Positions 37,856 to 48,930 of a DNA stretch of 64,000 bases are shown piece by piece. Origin of the DNA: Corallium rubrum (Eukaryota > Cnidaria > Anthozoa > Scleralcyonacea > Coralliidae); contig OZ035997.1 in assembly GCA_964035015.1 (NCBI GenBank), positions 16,873,967-16,937,966 of the forward strand, given 5' to 3'. The notes below the pieces were generated by a model. The model searched no databases. It saw only the letters and a program-made list of their open reading frames with translations, and was not told where the DNA came from. Position numbers and translations under genes: made by a program. Position 1 is the stretch's first letter. Each line of letters begins with the position of its first letter.

Positions 37856-38155
37856 GTTCCAAGAAGTCGATACCAGGATTCGTTTGCACTGCTTGTTACC
37901 AGTTGTTTAGCAATTTTGGAACAAGTTGTTAGCATCTTATAACAAGGGTGACGACTTTATCAGATTTACGAGATGTTCTGACAAGTCTGATATCACCTGA
38001 ACGTAACAAGTTGCTACAAGGTTGGCGACAACAAATTTGTAGCAATTTGATGAAATAGCAACATTGTTACAACTTGTTCACAGCCTTGCTACAAGGTTCA
38101 GTGTTGCGAACACATCTTGTTGACAAGCTGTGAGATTTTTACGTGTGCGCTACGC
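37856..38155. repeat. CAACAAGTTG-rich degenerate repeat
   Basis: Many imperfect units of the type AACAAGTTGYTACAAGG and TTGTAACAA spread over 300 bp. Confidence 0.45.
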
Positions 38156-38209
38156 CTATGAGTATGGTTTATCATATTCGACTAGTGCTGCTAAGCGGTT
38201 GTGCCACGT

Positions 38210-38686
38210 CAGGGCCGCCGAGAGAAATGTTGGGCCCCTGGTCAAAAAATATTTACGGGCCCCCTCCCCAAGGCAATTGTGGGTTCGAAATCGAATCCCA
38301 GTCAAGTCCCCGCTCTGTACGTTAACAATAGAGAATCAAATAATCCCAGTACGGCGATGGATAGTACTATAGCGGTGCCGGTCATAAAAGCATAAAGGGC
38401 CCCCATATCCCCCATAGCAGTGATAAAGCCATAAAGGGGCCCAATGCCAGTGATAAAGCCATATAGGGCCCCTATAGCAGTGATAAAACCATTAGCGAGA
38501 GACACAATGCAATGTAACGATTAATGCTAAAACTTCAATTGTCTATTATAAAATCGATTTTATCGTTTCACACTTTCACGGTAAAGATAATGTATAATAT
38601 ATTATTTTGTTTCCTTACAAATGGGCCCCCTTTGGCTCCGGGCCCCTGGTCAACGACCAGGCTGACCCCCCCTCTCGTCAGGCCTG
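38210..38686. mobile_element. hAT-like non-autonomous element, copy 3
   Basis: The left end CAGGGCCGCCGAGAG and right end CTCTCGTCAGGCCTG are flanked by a perfect 8-bp duplication TGCCACGT (38202-38209, 38687-38694). It holds three short direct repeats of the type GATAAAGCCATAAAGGGGCC at 38390-38490. Non-coding. Confidence 0.85.
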
Positions 38687-39268
38687 TGCCACGTCATAAG
38701 ACTGAATTATGTAAATCACTTATGATATCACTTATCCGCAATTAATTAAGTTGAAGACCACGAGCTAACTATGTAGACTATGTATACAGAACCGAAAGTA
38801 ACAGTTATTGCCGTTACGTTCACGGGATTCCCCAACATCATCGAAAACCAGTCACGGAAAATCCCGATGTAAATTGAATTGTTTATTTAATTATACTTTC
38901 TAATGATATAACTATATGGTTTTGTCGTCACATTTTCGATTCTTCCTACGTCAGTATTTCTTGCTAAAATCTCAGTAGTAATCTCACTTTTCACGTTGCT
39001 GCGCTCTGTTTCAAATTAAAAAACTGAATAAGGTGGAAATGACAAAATTATTAAATTAAGAATAAAGTGAAAACTACATTTCTCTTCTCACTATTCTCCA
39101 GTATTCTTCACTATTATTCTTTCCGTTATTATTTTTATGCCGTTTTAAGGGCGATTCCTTTTCTTATACAATTTCCACAGACACTTAACAGATGTTTAAA
39201 CGTAATTTACACTTACATGCATGTCAATGTCATCATTGCCATGAGTCTATACAGTTTGTAGGGAGCAA

Positions 39269-40374
39269 CCACGGAAGCCGAGAGGTGTAAATGAAAGTAC
39301 GTTTTGAAAATTCGTTTTGAAAACTCGTTTCACAAGTACGTACTTGAAGTTCGTCGGGGAAAACCGAAATTACGTAGTTCAAAAAGTGAAAGTACGTAGT
39401 TCGTAACCTAGCAACCATTTGTTGGTTAAACAATACTTACGTACAGCGGTTTCTACTGTTTAAGTCAGGGGGGTTTAAGTCGCTTAACAGGTGGGCTTAA
39501 ATTGTTTTGATTCAGCCGCAACACCAGTACATCCCAGCCAGTATGTTTTCCTTTCTTTTGGAGCAATGGAGACCGATATAAACAGTAAGTATACCAATAT
39601 AAACGCTATATAAAGTTTAGTTCCGTGATGCTTTGATCAGTTTGATGCTCAGCTTCTGGATGCCCATTGAATGGCGATGGTTCTGGTCTGTATATAAAGG
39701 TCTGTTCGCCTTTTATTTAAAAGGATGTATCGTAAAGTATTGGAAGCAGTGGAAACCGTATACACTTATTCTTATTTACTTACGCAAAGAACAAGGAATC
39801 AGCCGAAGGTATTCAAATAGTTGCGGTCACTGGTTGTGATGTACTAGTGCCAAAACCGATGATGCACGGCATGGCCCAAAATAAACATGTCATGTTTTCC
39901 ACCAAAACATTAACGAATCCGATTGCATTCCTTAGCCTTTGAAATTGACACTGTGAGATCACTGCAATATGATTGGTCCATTTGCCACTTTGGGATTCTC
40001 TAGCCAAAAACGTTTAGGAATGCAGACGGATTCGTCAATGTTTTGAACAGAAATTGACGTGTTTTGGGGGGGCCATGCCGCGCATCATCGGTTTTGGTAA
40101 TAAGCCCATCCTGTTGTTAAACGACTCAAACCCCCCTGACTTCAACAGTAGAAAGCGCTGTACATAAGTATTGTTTAACCAACCAATAGTTGCTAGGTTA
40201 CAAACTACGTACTTTCACTTTTCACATTTAGATGGTTGCTAGGTTACGAACTACGTACTTTCACTTTTTGAACTACGCACTTTCGGTTTTCCCAACGAAC
40301 TTTAAGTACGTACTTGTGAAACGAGTTTTCAAAACGAGTTTTCAAAACGTACTTTCATTTACATCTCTCGGCTT
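39269..40374. mobile_element. TIR element with >200-bp arms
   Basis: The left arm from ACGGAAGCCGAGAGGTGTAA through AAACCGAAA, TAGTTCAAAAAGTGAAAGTA and AACCATTTGTTGGTTAAACA to GACTTAAA (to about 39490) is inverted at 40105-40374. AGCAAC lies next to both ends (possible target duplication). The interior is non-coding. The left arm contains a local duplication of the GTACGTAGTTCGTAACCTAG type. Confidence 0.7.
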
Positions 40375-40534
40375 CCGTAAGCAACAAAGCTTTACGTTGA
40401 TTCAATTATCGTTAGTTTAAGAAAATGAAGAATAAATCTAAACCATGAAAATTAAATCGATATAGGTAAGATCCATTCATGTCTCATTTGTTGTTAACGA
40501 GATATATACAAACTCCATCAGTAACGGATGTTAA

Positions 40535-40739
40535 CTCATTCCTGTCCGGGGGCTTCCCCAGAGGTGAATAAAATCGTCTGGCGTTAGCCAGAATAAAATA
40601 CTAAAGACCAATTCGGACAAGAAAGAGTTAAAGAGATAGTTTACAACTCATTCCTGTCCGGGGGCTTCCCCAGAGGTGAATAAAATCGTCTGGCGTTAGC
40701 CAGAATAAAATACTAAAGACCAATTCGGACAAGAAAGAG
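40535..40739 (+). repeat. Dimer of a 93-bp TTAA-type MITE
   Basis: Two identical 93-bp units (40535-40627, 40647-40739) start CTCATTCCTGTCCGGGGGCT and end CGGACAAGAAAGAG. They are joined by a 19-bp linker containing GAGATAGTTTAC. TTAA flanks the outer ends. The core is TCGTCTGGCGTTAGCCAGA. Confidence 0.8.
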
Positions 40740-41221
40740 TTAATACATGAAGGGAAACGATGCATAAATTCTGCTTACACATGCACAATTTCATCCGGTG
40801 AAACCTTAACGAAACGACTGCAATACTACATATTATTTGAAAAACTAAATGAAAGCTATCAGCCTGGAGCGCCGTTAACGTAGAAAACAGCAAGCGGCCG
40901 GGGGAAAGCATGGCCGCGTAAATAGATCGTAAACGCCAACGAATTAGTAGTCATGTGATTTTACTATATATTTTAGTGACGCCGAGATCACTCATGTACA
41001 TATTTATAAATCACTACACGGTCACTTACCAGAATTAAAGAAGCTAAGTATGCAGACCAATCTTTCAATTTTTACAACTCGTAAGCCTAACATGTTTATC
41101 ATTCCTATCTGTCTCTAAACCACTGAGTCGTTTGGGCACCACTTGAAGACTGATAATCTCGTCAACTAAAGTTAATTAACTCATTCCTGTCTGGGGGCTT
41201 CCCCAGAGGTGAATAAAATCG

Positions 41222-42050
41222 AACCTCGTCCCCAGGGCATTTTGCCTCCACGTTTTGAGGTCGGCGAAAATGGCCCCTGGCATCGGCTGGTCACGTGACA
41301 CCCAGAATTTTGGGGGTGTTTTGGCAAGAAAATGTATGCGGTCTTTGTTTCGTTTTTGTATAATACGTATACATGAGTAATAAATAAGAAATATTTAACG
41401 CTCTGCCGAATCACTCATGTGAACCTTTATCATAACTGGCTAGCATTATTCATCATGATACTCCCCACGATTATCCAGGATGCATTTAAATGTCGGGAAG
41501 AAACATATGTCTAATGTTGTTCTTGACTTTAACCAAAGCTATCGTTACAATTCTTTGGATGAACTTCGCAGAGTGGATTTATTGCAATTCATATTTTGAT
41601 GAATAAATTACACTGTATCTGAATTAGTCAAGTTTTTAAACCGGCCAATCCGATTATACAGGGTGTATCAAAAAAAAGGCTACCCTTAGAAAATATAATT
41701 AACATTCTTTTCAAATAACCTATTGTATATTGACAGCCCTGTGGTCAGTTGAACCATTTTTAATCGAACTGATATGAATATAATTAACATTTTTATTTCA
41801 GTTATGCTCCTTCATACGTTTAGAAGTTATCGTAATTTCCCAGGTGTATACGACCATTTGTTTTTTACGCATCCGTGACTTCAGAGGTGTCCAGGGCTGT
41901 CAATATACAATAGGTTATTTGAAAAGAATGTTAATTATATTTTCTAAGGGTAGCCTTTTTTTTGATACACCCTGTAGAATCGACCAGCCGATGCCAGGGC
42001 CATTTTCGCCGACCTCCCAACGGGAGGCAAAATGCCCTGGGGACGAGGTT
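41222..42050. mobile_element. AACCTCGTCCCC element inserted in the MITE dimer
   Basis: Ends AACCTCGTCCCCAGGGCATT are inverted over about 70 bp (through CCTGGCATCGGCTGGTC). The 11-bp duplication GAATAAAATCG lies on both sides (41211-41221, 42051-42061), which points to a Mutator-like mechanism (usual duplication 8-11 bp). No transposase. It carries a nested Tc1/mariner-type MITE. Confidence 0.8.
41659..41974. mobile_element. Tc1/mariner-type MITE with perfect 83-bp arms
   Basis: A 316-bp element starting CAGGGTGTATCAAAAAAAAG. The first 83 bp (41659-41741) are an exact inverse of the last 83 (41892-41974), and TA flanks both sides. The perfect arms suggest recent insertion or gene conversion. 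Innermost of the three-level nest. Confidence 0.85.
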
Positions 42051-42504
42051 GAATAAAATCGTCTGGCCTTAGCCAGAATAAAATACTAAAGACCAATTCG
42101 CACAAGAAAGAGTTAAAGAGCTAGTTTATAACTCATTCCTGTCCGGGGGCTTCCCCAGAGGTGAATAAAATCGTCTGGCGTTAGCCAGAATAAAATACTA
42201 AAGACCAATTCGGACAAGAAAGAGTTAATAGTAATTAAGGGGAAGTCCCTCACTTTCAGCGAGGCGGACAAAAAATCAAGGACCTCTAAAGGACAGAAAC
42301 CGAAAATTCAAAGTTGCAAAACTTTGCTTAAATTTAAACAAAAACTGTATTTTAGTTACAAGTGCATACCTTATTAAAGCTCACATAATATTTTGTCGGG
42401 AAATTGTTCACTGTAAACGCTAATTTCAACAAACTTTTATGCGAAGCTTTTTGATTTACTTATTACTCGGGCTACTGTGGTTACGGTCGTGTTATTGTTA
42501 GTGT

Positions 42505-42815
42505 TTTTGCGGCTACTGGTTGCTAAACCATAATCCGCTATGTCATGAGCGCGGTTGTGTGTGTGTGTGTGTAAGTATGTTTTCGTCAATCACGTGATCA
42601 ACGCAGACCAATAGCAATAGTTCGAATCAGCATACTTCAGAAGTCTTATTTGTATGTCCGAAGGGTTTACGAACGTGAATACGAACAACGAATGGGACAT
42701 AAAAGTTGAGTTTTGCTTCAGGTAATGAACATTTGCACGCAATCACAAGACGTCAAGAAATATGATGACAAGTCGACAGCTCACAGTGGGCTACTGGTCT
42801 GTCGGTATAAATTTG
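42505..42815 (+). repeat. Segmental duplicate, copy 1 left block
   Basis: GTTTTTGCGGCTACTGGTTG, GTTTTCGTCAATCACGTGAT, CATACTTCAGAAGTCTTATT and TACTGGTCTGTCG recur in the same order at 49085-49360. It holds a (GT)n tract not in the other copy. No coding signal. Confidence 0.65.
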
Positions 42816-43004
42816 AACCTTTCTGTTTCGTTCCCCGCAGGAACGAAACTGTTACTGTATTAGCTTTCCATTGACATCACAAAAGAAACTGTCATCACAG
42901 ATGAAAATCGTCCAATCGTAGTGCAGTGTTGTTGACATAACTGTGATCTTATCCAATGAAATCAAAATTCCGCATAAAAAATTTAGTTGGAGGCGTGGTT
43001 AAAC

Positions 43005-43258
43005 GGGTTGGGATAAAACGCGGAAGCGGAATGGCGGAAAGCGGAACGGCGGAATGGCGGAAATGGGATAAACGCGGAAATGCGGATAAAACGCGGAAAT
43101 GGGGATAAAACGCGGAAATGGGGATAAAACCCGGAAATGGGGATAAAACGCGGAAATAGGGATAAAACGCGGAAATGGGGATAAAACGCGGAAATGGGGA
43201 TAAAACGCGGAAATGGGGATAAAACGATGAAAAGGGGATAAAACGCGGGAAATTGGGA
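43005..43258 (+). repeat. Left minisatellite TIR arm
   Basis: About ten units of ATAAAACGCGGAAATGGGG after a GCGGAATGGCGGAA-rich leader. Inverse of 46617-46786. Confidence 0.9.
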
Positions 43259-44129
43259 TAAAGTCACGTAAGTCACACTGTTTTTTAAAATGTGAAATAA
43301 AAGTAAAAGTAAATCATAAGGTTCAGGTATTTGGATCCTGGCTGTGACTTACCATCCTTGGATTGAGATTATGGAGGTTAGGGTTGGGGTTAAGAGGGTT
43401 ATGTTTAGAGTTGAAGTTATGTTTTAGAGGTGGATTTTAAGTTGTGGGGTGGGGGTGGGGGGTTAGTATTATAATTTATTTTTATTTTTAAATTTAATTA
43501 TAACTTATTTTAATTTGTGAAATAAACTTGGGCTGATAATTGTAATTTATTTTAATTTATAAAATAAATCCTTCTGGAGAAGTCAAATATGTTTTTGTTG
43601 TGGTAGGGAGTCCAAATATGGAAATCCACTGGGTTAGGGTTTGATTTTATGAAGTGGTTTTAAGTTTTGGGGTGGGGGGTGGGGGGTTAATTTATTTTTA
43701 ATTTTAATTGTAATTAATTTTTAATTTCTAAAGTAAATCTCTTTTGAAGAGGTGAATTCTGTTTCTGTTGTAGTAAGGAGTCCAGAATTGGGGATGCTCT
43801 GACTTGTGTTTCCTTGAGATTGGAGTACGTAGATCGACGCTGATGTCTAGTAGAATTTAGCACCGGTGGCGATGAGGCGAGCTCCAATGATATGAGTTTG
43901 TTGAGTGATTCGTAGAGATTTGTGAGAGTTTCCGTATCAAGGGAGAAAATTTGGGGGAGCAATTGCATAACCCGGGTGCGGAAAAAGAGAAATGCCAACG
44001 GACGAGATAAATGCCTAAGTCCGCTATCTCGACCGAGTCCCTGTTCTGAAAAAAAACATCCAAGTTTTGAAAAAAACAAGGAGCCATGTTATCGTCAGGT
44101 TCCAAGCATGGCTGGAAAGGCACGTTTCT

Positions 44130-45169
44130 AACCCGCTAGCAGGTCCTGGAACGACGTGCCCGCATATGATAAAAAGAGGAGGGCCGTGAAGGATGGCCCA
44201 AAGATGGTGGGTATAGAATGGCGCGAAAACGCGAATGTGGAGATGAAAATTGTCGGTACGGAGGTGAGAAATGGGCTAATATTCCGTAGTATTAGATGTA
44301 AATTTTTTGGTAGAAGTTGTGGTCGCTGTTCAAGGTTCCTTAAACTGGATGCCGAGGGTCGTTCTTCTGGTTCAAAAGTGACACACGTCGAAAATGCCTC
44401 GTCGACAACACACAACTCCTTCATCCGTTGACGTTCGTATTTAGTTCCATGTTTTGGAATTATTTTATCCTTCAGGAACTTCTTGAGTGCGTCGACAGAT
44501 GGCTTGACTCCGACTTTCTTTAATTCGGGAAGGTATGGACCATCCACTTCTGCCTTCTGGATTGAGAAGGCAATACATTACCAGCCCAAATGCCCAGATG
44601 TCGGCCTTCTTCAATTCGTCCAGGTTGGCTTCTTTTAGCTTTCCCGAATGGATTTCTGGCGCTTGGTAAACTGGCGTACCACGGTCGACTCGTTTCGTTT
44701 GCGCTCGAACCAGGGTTTGCGTCTGAAGATACGTTGCCTTACTCTCGCCGAAATCCGCAAGTTTGGCTTGTACTGGAGACTACCCAAACTTTCTCGTTCG
44801 TTCACTCTCTGTCATCGACACTTCCGTGTAGTATTGGTTTGTCACCAAGATGTTGGACGGTTTGAGATCTCGATGAGAAACGTTCTTGTCGTGAAGATAA
44901 ACCAAACCTTCGGCGATATCTCGGGCGATGCAAACTTGCACTTTTTCGAAAGATTGGAAATCGAACTCTTCATCCGCGAACCGCAACAGATTGGAAAGGG
45001 AACTATTCCCTTCGCGATAATATGCGCAATATACGTTGCCGAAAGCGCCTGAACCAATTTCTTCTTTATTGGTGACATCCTTCCACGAAAATGTCGGGAT
45101 GTCTAACGATAATCTACTATCTCGCTTAGAAAGCGAAGGCAATTTGAACACTGCCATAACACTGCACAC
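44130..45169 (-). pseudogene. Broken serine/threonine kinase-like copy (transposon cargo)
   Basis: Intronless kinase sequence on the minus strand. MAVFKLPSLSKRD starts at 45157, followed by the glycine loop EEIGSGAFGNVYCAYY. It then jumps to FQSFEKVQVCIARDIAEGLV, with the beta-3 Lys and alpha-C parts deleted. The catalytic loop is SHRDLKPSNILV. A frame change near 44780 leads to KLADFGESKATYLQ (DFG), TPVYQAPEIHSGK (APE-type) and KKADIWAFGLVMYCLL. Another near 44550 leads to PEERPSASSLRNL. The HRDLKPSN loop indicates Ser/Thr specificity of the TKL/RIP-like type. The deletion and frame changes make it a pseudogene. It lies wholly inside the minisatellite-ended element. Weak C-terminal frames continue to about 43714. 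Confidence 0.75.
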
Positions 45170-46616
45170 CTATTCCAGCGCCAGGATGCAGTGCAAGTGC
45201 GCAGACTTCTAGCGTAAGCGACACCGCGTGTAAGATGACCTCATAGTGTCAGATGAGACTGAAGGTGCAACCGCGTAAGGTGTCGAAGAAAAACCTAAAC
45301 ATCTGTGTCAAATCCGGACTCAAAAATCTGTAATATTCATGCTGGTATAATTCTTTTTAATTTTCGCTGAACGTGTTACGACGTAGAAGTCTAAATCCTA
45401 AATCTTTACTGCGCGGCAGAACTTCAGGACGTTATAAGGCGTTTTTTGAAAACGTCAAGATGATGGCGCCGATAAATGTTGATTTACTCCGATTTATCAT
45501 AACAGACACACATACACAGTATGAAAAGCAAGCCCAGAAGCCATGTAGATCAGAATTTAGAAGAACTTTTGTCGAAACATATGCAAGAGGTGTTATCTTC
45601 TCACATATTGGCCACAATTTACCTCGTCCCATAGGAAATACATATATGTCATACGTCATATGATATATCGAACGTTGAAAGGGTGCATATCAAATATTAT
45701 GGGTGAAACTTTTCTCTAAGAAAAGCACCGCCAAGACGTCATTGACGCCCTAGCTGACAAATGTATTTTACACAATAATGTCGACGGTGTTCTACATATT
45801 GTCATCTGATTATTTTAGTCGGCTCATTTTTAAAAACAATAACTGAGTAGTTTCACTACGTTAGGGCGCGCCTTTGGATATATGCGTGCAAACAAATTTA
45901 CCAAATTATGCATATAAAATATAACATTAGCAAACTAGTCAAAGATCTAATGAAGAGCTCTAATAAAAAGTTCTTATATCAGGGCTGGAAATAGAAAAAA
46001 AAAAGAATGACCTGCCATTTTGTTGGCAGGTCAAATAAATTATGGCATGCCATTTATTATATTTGGCCTGCCAAAAAAGACATGCTCGCGTGTCTGTGGA
46101 CACTGTTGTTTCAAAATTGAAAGTTAACCTTTATAATCATGCCCTGATTTTGATGGAGAAACACAAACATTCCTGAGCGTCACAGACATCACAAATACAA
46201 TCCTCAAGCTATGCCTTTCATAATAAATTATTTGCCACTGCCACTGCTCATAACACCATGTATGTTTAGGAGAAAAGCAGTATTAAAGATTAAGAAACGG
46301 TGGTAAACAAATGAAGTGAAACCGACTGATCGCCCCCCCCCCCCCCCCCCCAACCATTTTATTTTTTGATTTTATTATTAGTTGAGTCCCGATCTCGCGC
46401 GTTTGGTCTTGGGACTAGTAGTGAATGGTGTGGAATAAGCAATAAGTATTTGTAGTTATAACGACACGATTTTCATGTTGAGACTGCGATTTGTAGTCAA
46501 CCTCTGTAAGTGTAAAGGCAAATCAGCAAGTTACCAGTTTTACGTACAGCTTTCAGCCGCTTTCTACAAAAGTGCTAAAAATTACTTCAAACTTATTAAC
46601 ACATATAGGGTGCAAT

Positions 46617-46786
46617 TTACATTTTATCCCCCATTTCCGCGTTTTATCCCCATTTCCGCGTTTTATCCCCATTTCCGCGTTTTATCCCCATTTCCGCGTT
46701 TTATCCCCATTTCCGCGTTTTATCCCATTTCCGCCATTCCGCCGTTCCGCTTTCCGCCATTCCGCTTCCGCGTTTTATCCCAACCC
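46617..46786 (-). repeat. Right minisatellite TIR arm
   Basis: Five to six inverse units (CCCCATTTCCGCGTTTTAT) and the inverse leader, ending CCCAACCC. Confidence 0.9.
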
Positions 46787-46796
46787 GTGGTTAAAC

Positions 46797-47872
46797 GCCA
46801 AAACGAAGTGAAAATATTGCTGATCTAGGGTAATTTGAAGACGTACACAATCCCGTGCGAAGCGAATCATCAATCTTGTGCTGTAGAAAGTAGGAACTTT
46901 CAAACCCTCGTTGAAGTCGAGAATGCATTCGTTATGTATGACAACTGCGCGTTCCAAAAGGTCAGTCGCACTGTTTCACGCGTGTCTAATAATTTTAAAA
47001 TATAGCTATTTTATGAACAATGTCAATAGTTTGAGGCTAGAAGTTCGTTATCATTCATTTGTGGCCCATCTAAAGGATTATTCTGATTCGAGAATTAAAC
47101 TATGACCTATGACGACGAAAATGATGATAGTCCGTTATTGACCTAATTTATATTGATCCTTTTAGCCTTGGAAATTTATGGATTTGCTATTGGCGATTAT
47201 TCAATAAATACCGCGGTGTCATAAATAAATCAGCTGCATGAAATTTTAAATGCGACGTGCTAGCGTCTCGCAATTTTCCCGAGAAAGCAATTATTTTGGT
47301 AACGTTTTATTTTCCTCCTATAGACGGTCAGAAGAGTATTGCTACTGAATAGAAGATTTACACTGCCAAAATAATTGCGTTCTCACGAAAATCGCGAGAC
47401 CGCACATTTAAATTCAGTCGAATTTATGCGACTGCGAATAACCTGAAATAATCAATAGAGCCTGCCCCCTGGACTGCGGAGGAGAGAGTAATCCGTCATG
47501 ATCCGACTACAACGTCTGAAATGTGTGTTCGTTTTATTAGACGAAGCTTAAATTATTTTTTTGTAGTTTTATTATAAACTTCTCGCTTCAGCATATTTCT
47601 AGTTTGTTTATATGCAAAACAAAAATCGTCTAAATTAAATTTGTCGTATGAAACGCAGGCGCGTAGTAAAAATTGTCGCGCCAGCCTACCGTGGGGGAAA
47701 TAATTAGTTGAGCTAAAATTCGTCATTGCTGTTGAAACAGCCCCTCATAAACGACTGACCGGAACGAAACAGCTATTTCTTTTAAGAAACAGTTTCTTGT
47801 TGAGAATTTTGCGGATTGTCTGGTTTCGAAACAAAATGTATTTCAGCGTTTTAATAGATTTTTATGCATGTA
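46797..47872. other. Non-coding stretch with a weak palindromic MITE
   Basis: Segments 47255-47310 and 47360-47410 (GCAATTATTTTGG versus CCAAAATAATTGC, plus GTCTCGC versus GCGAGAC) form an inverted pair about 150 bp apart. No coding signal. Confidence 0.4.
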
Positions 47873-48282
47873 CAGGGGCGTCGGAAGCGGGGGGGGCCTG
47901 GGGCCCCCCACTTTTTTTGGTGGGGGGGGGCCAGAATATGTTTGGGCCCCCCCCCCCCCCCCCACTTTTTAACAAGGCCAGTAATAAACAAGGCCAATAA
48001 TACAGTTATGATTAACAAAATCACTAACCCTAGCTAACCCACGACTTTGAATAAAGATATAATAAAGAAATTTGAATGCAGATATTCAATGTCCGGAAAA
48101 GTGTTGTCTATTGAGTATTTTGTGACGTTTTTGGACCTTTAGAATTCTGTAAATCCTTGTCCTAAAATGCAGGAAATGGCATTTCAGAGACTCTAGATTT
48201 CAAAATTTCCCGGGGGAGCATGCCTCCGGACCCCCCTAAAAATTTCCGCCCCCCCACTTTTAGTGTCCCTCCGACGCCACTG
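47873..48282. mobile_element. hAT-like non-autonomous element, copy 4
   Basis: Ends CAGGGGCGTCGGA and TCCGACGCCACTG with a perfect 8-bp duplication TGCATGTA (47865-47872, 48283-48290). It includes AATGCAGATATTC-type unique sequence and the shared AAATGGCATTTCAGAGACTC plus GGGGGAGCATGCCTCCGG block. Non-coding, 410 bp. Confidence 0.88.
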
Positions 48283-48329
48283 TGCATGTATGTGTATGTA
48301 TGTATGTACTGTTGTTTTATACTATAAAT

Positions 48330-48930
48330 ACAAGCGCGCGGTGACTGCACATTTACATGCCATACTTTCTCATGTTCAATACAGCATCACGTAATAAAAC
48401 CATACAAGGTGTTACTATAATAATTCCGGAACGCACTTCGACTTTGTCGCCTAAACGACAAGCTTTCCAAGGGTGAAGAAACAGTGTGAGCGCTTGTTTG
48501 GCTTCGAATTAAAGATCTTTCTGAAATCTGAATGCCATTTTAACTATTAAATGTTTCAAATGTTTATGTGTTCATAGGCGCTCGGCCAAGATGTTTTAGC
48601 TATAAGTTTACACGCAGAAATCCGTGCTTGGCATTGTTTATGTTACATGTAGACGTGTATGCAATGCCTATTCAAAAAACGCGTTGAACATTGATTTATT
48701 GAGACGCATGAATGCATATGTTACCAGAGTCTAAAACATAGACATATAAAACATAAAAATATCATATTCTTTAACAATGCGATTAGCGTCCGCGTTTCCT
48801 GTTTTTGCTGATTTACCTAACACTACACTCAAGCGAAATTAAAGCGATATAAGTATCATATTTTAATGCGATTATAGGGACCGCGTTTCATGTTTTTTTC
48901 CTGTTCACAAAACTGAACAGTTAACATGTC
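48330..48930 (+). repeat. Segmental duplicate, copy 1 right block
   Basis: AGCGCGCGGTGACTG to GAAGCTTT-type sequence (48330-48490) matches 49495-49660. TGTTTCAAATGT, ACGCAGAAATC, TTACATGTAGACGTGTAT and TGTTACCAGAGTCTAA (48540-48735) match 50930-51115. GCGATTAGCGTCCGCGTTTC (48780) matches 52690. No coding signal. Confidence 0.6.

Larger units (their letters stand above)
41180..42224 (+). mobile_element. Second MITE dimer, first unit split by nested elements
   Basis: The unit starts at 41180 with CTCATTCCTGTCTGGGGGCT, is interrupted after ATAAAATCG (41221), and resumes at 42062 with GTCTGGCCTTAGCCAG to 42112. The same linker type (GAGCTAGTTTA) leads to the second unit, 42132-42224. Confidence 0.8.
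43005..46786. mobile_element. Mutator/foldback-type element with minisatellite TIRs and kinase cargo
   Basis: The left arm starts GGGTTGGGATAAAACGCGGA and the right arm is its inverse. The first 66 or so bases match closely, then both arms become tandem 19-20-bp units (ATAAAACGCGGAAATGGGG), about ten on the left (to 43258) and five to six on the right (46617-46720). A perfect 10-bp duplication GTGGTTAAAC lies outside (42995-43004, 46787-46796). It is 3782 bp. No transposase is seen; the interior carries a kinase relic (44.1-45.2 kb) and an unrecognised 97-codon frame at 45373-45663. Tandem-repeat TIRs with about 9-bp duplications are known for foldback and Rehavkus-type Mutator elements. Confidence 0.8.

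Noticed and set aside
43005-43258. CRISPR-like or other spaced repeat array
   Set aside because: Units are contiguous with no unique spacers, and the inverse array at 46.6 kb with flanking duplication shows it is a transposon arm.
44770-44800. Tiny intron to explain the frame change in the kinase relic
   Set aside because: The candidate would be under 20 bp; a frameshift in a pseudogene is more likely.
45373-45663. 97-codon plus-strand frame in the minisatellite-ended element as a transposase
   Set aside because: No recognisable transposase motif; kept only as an unrecognised frame.
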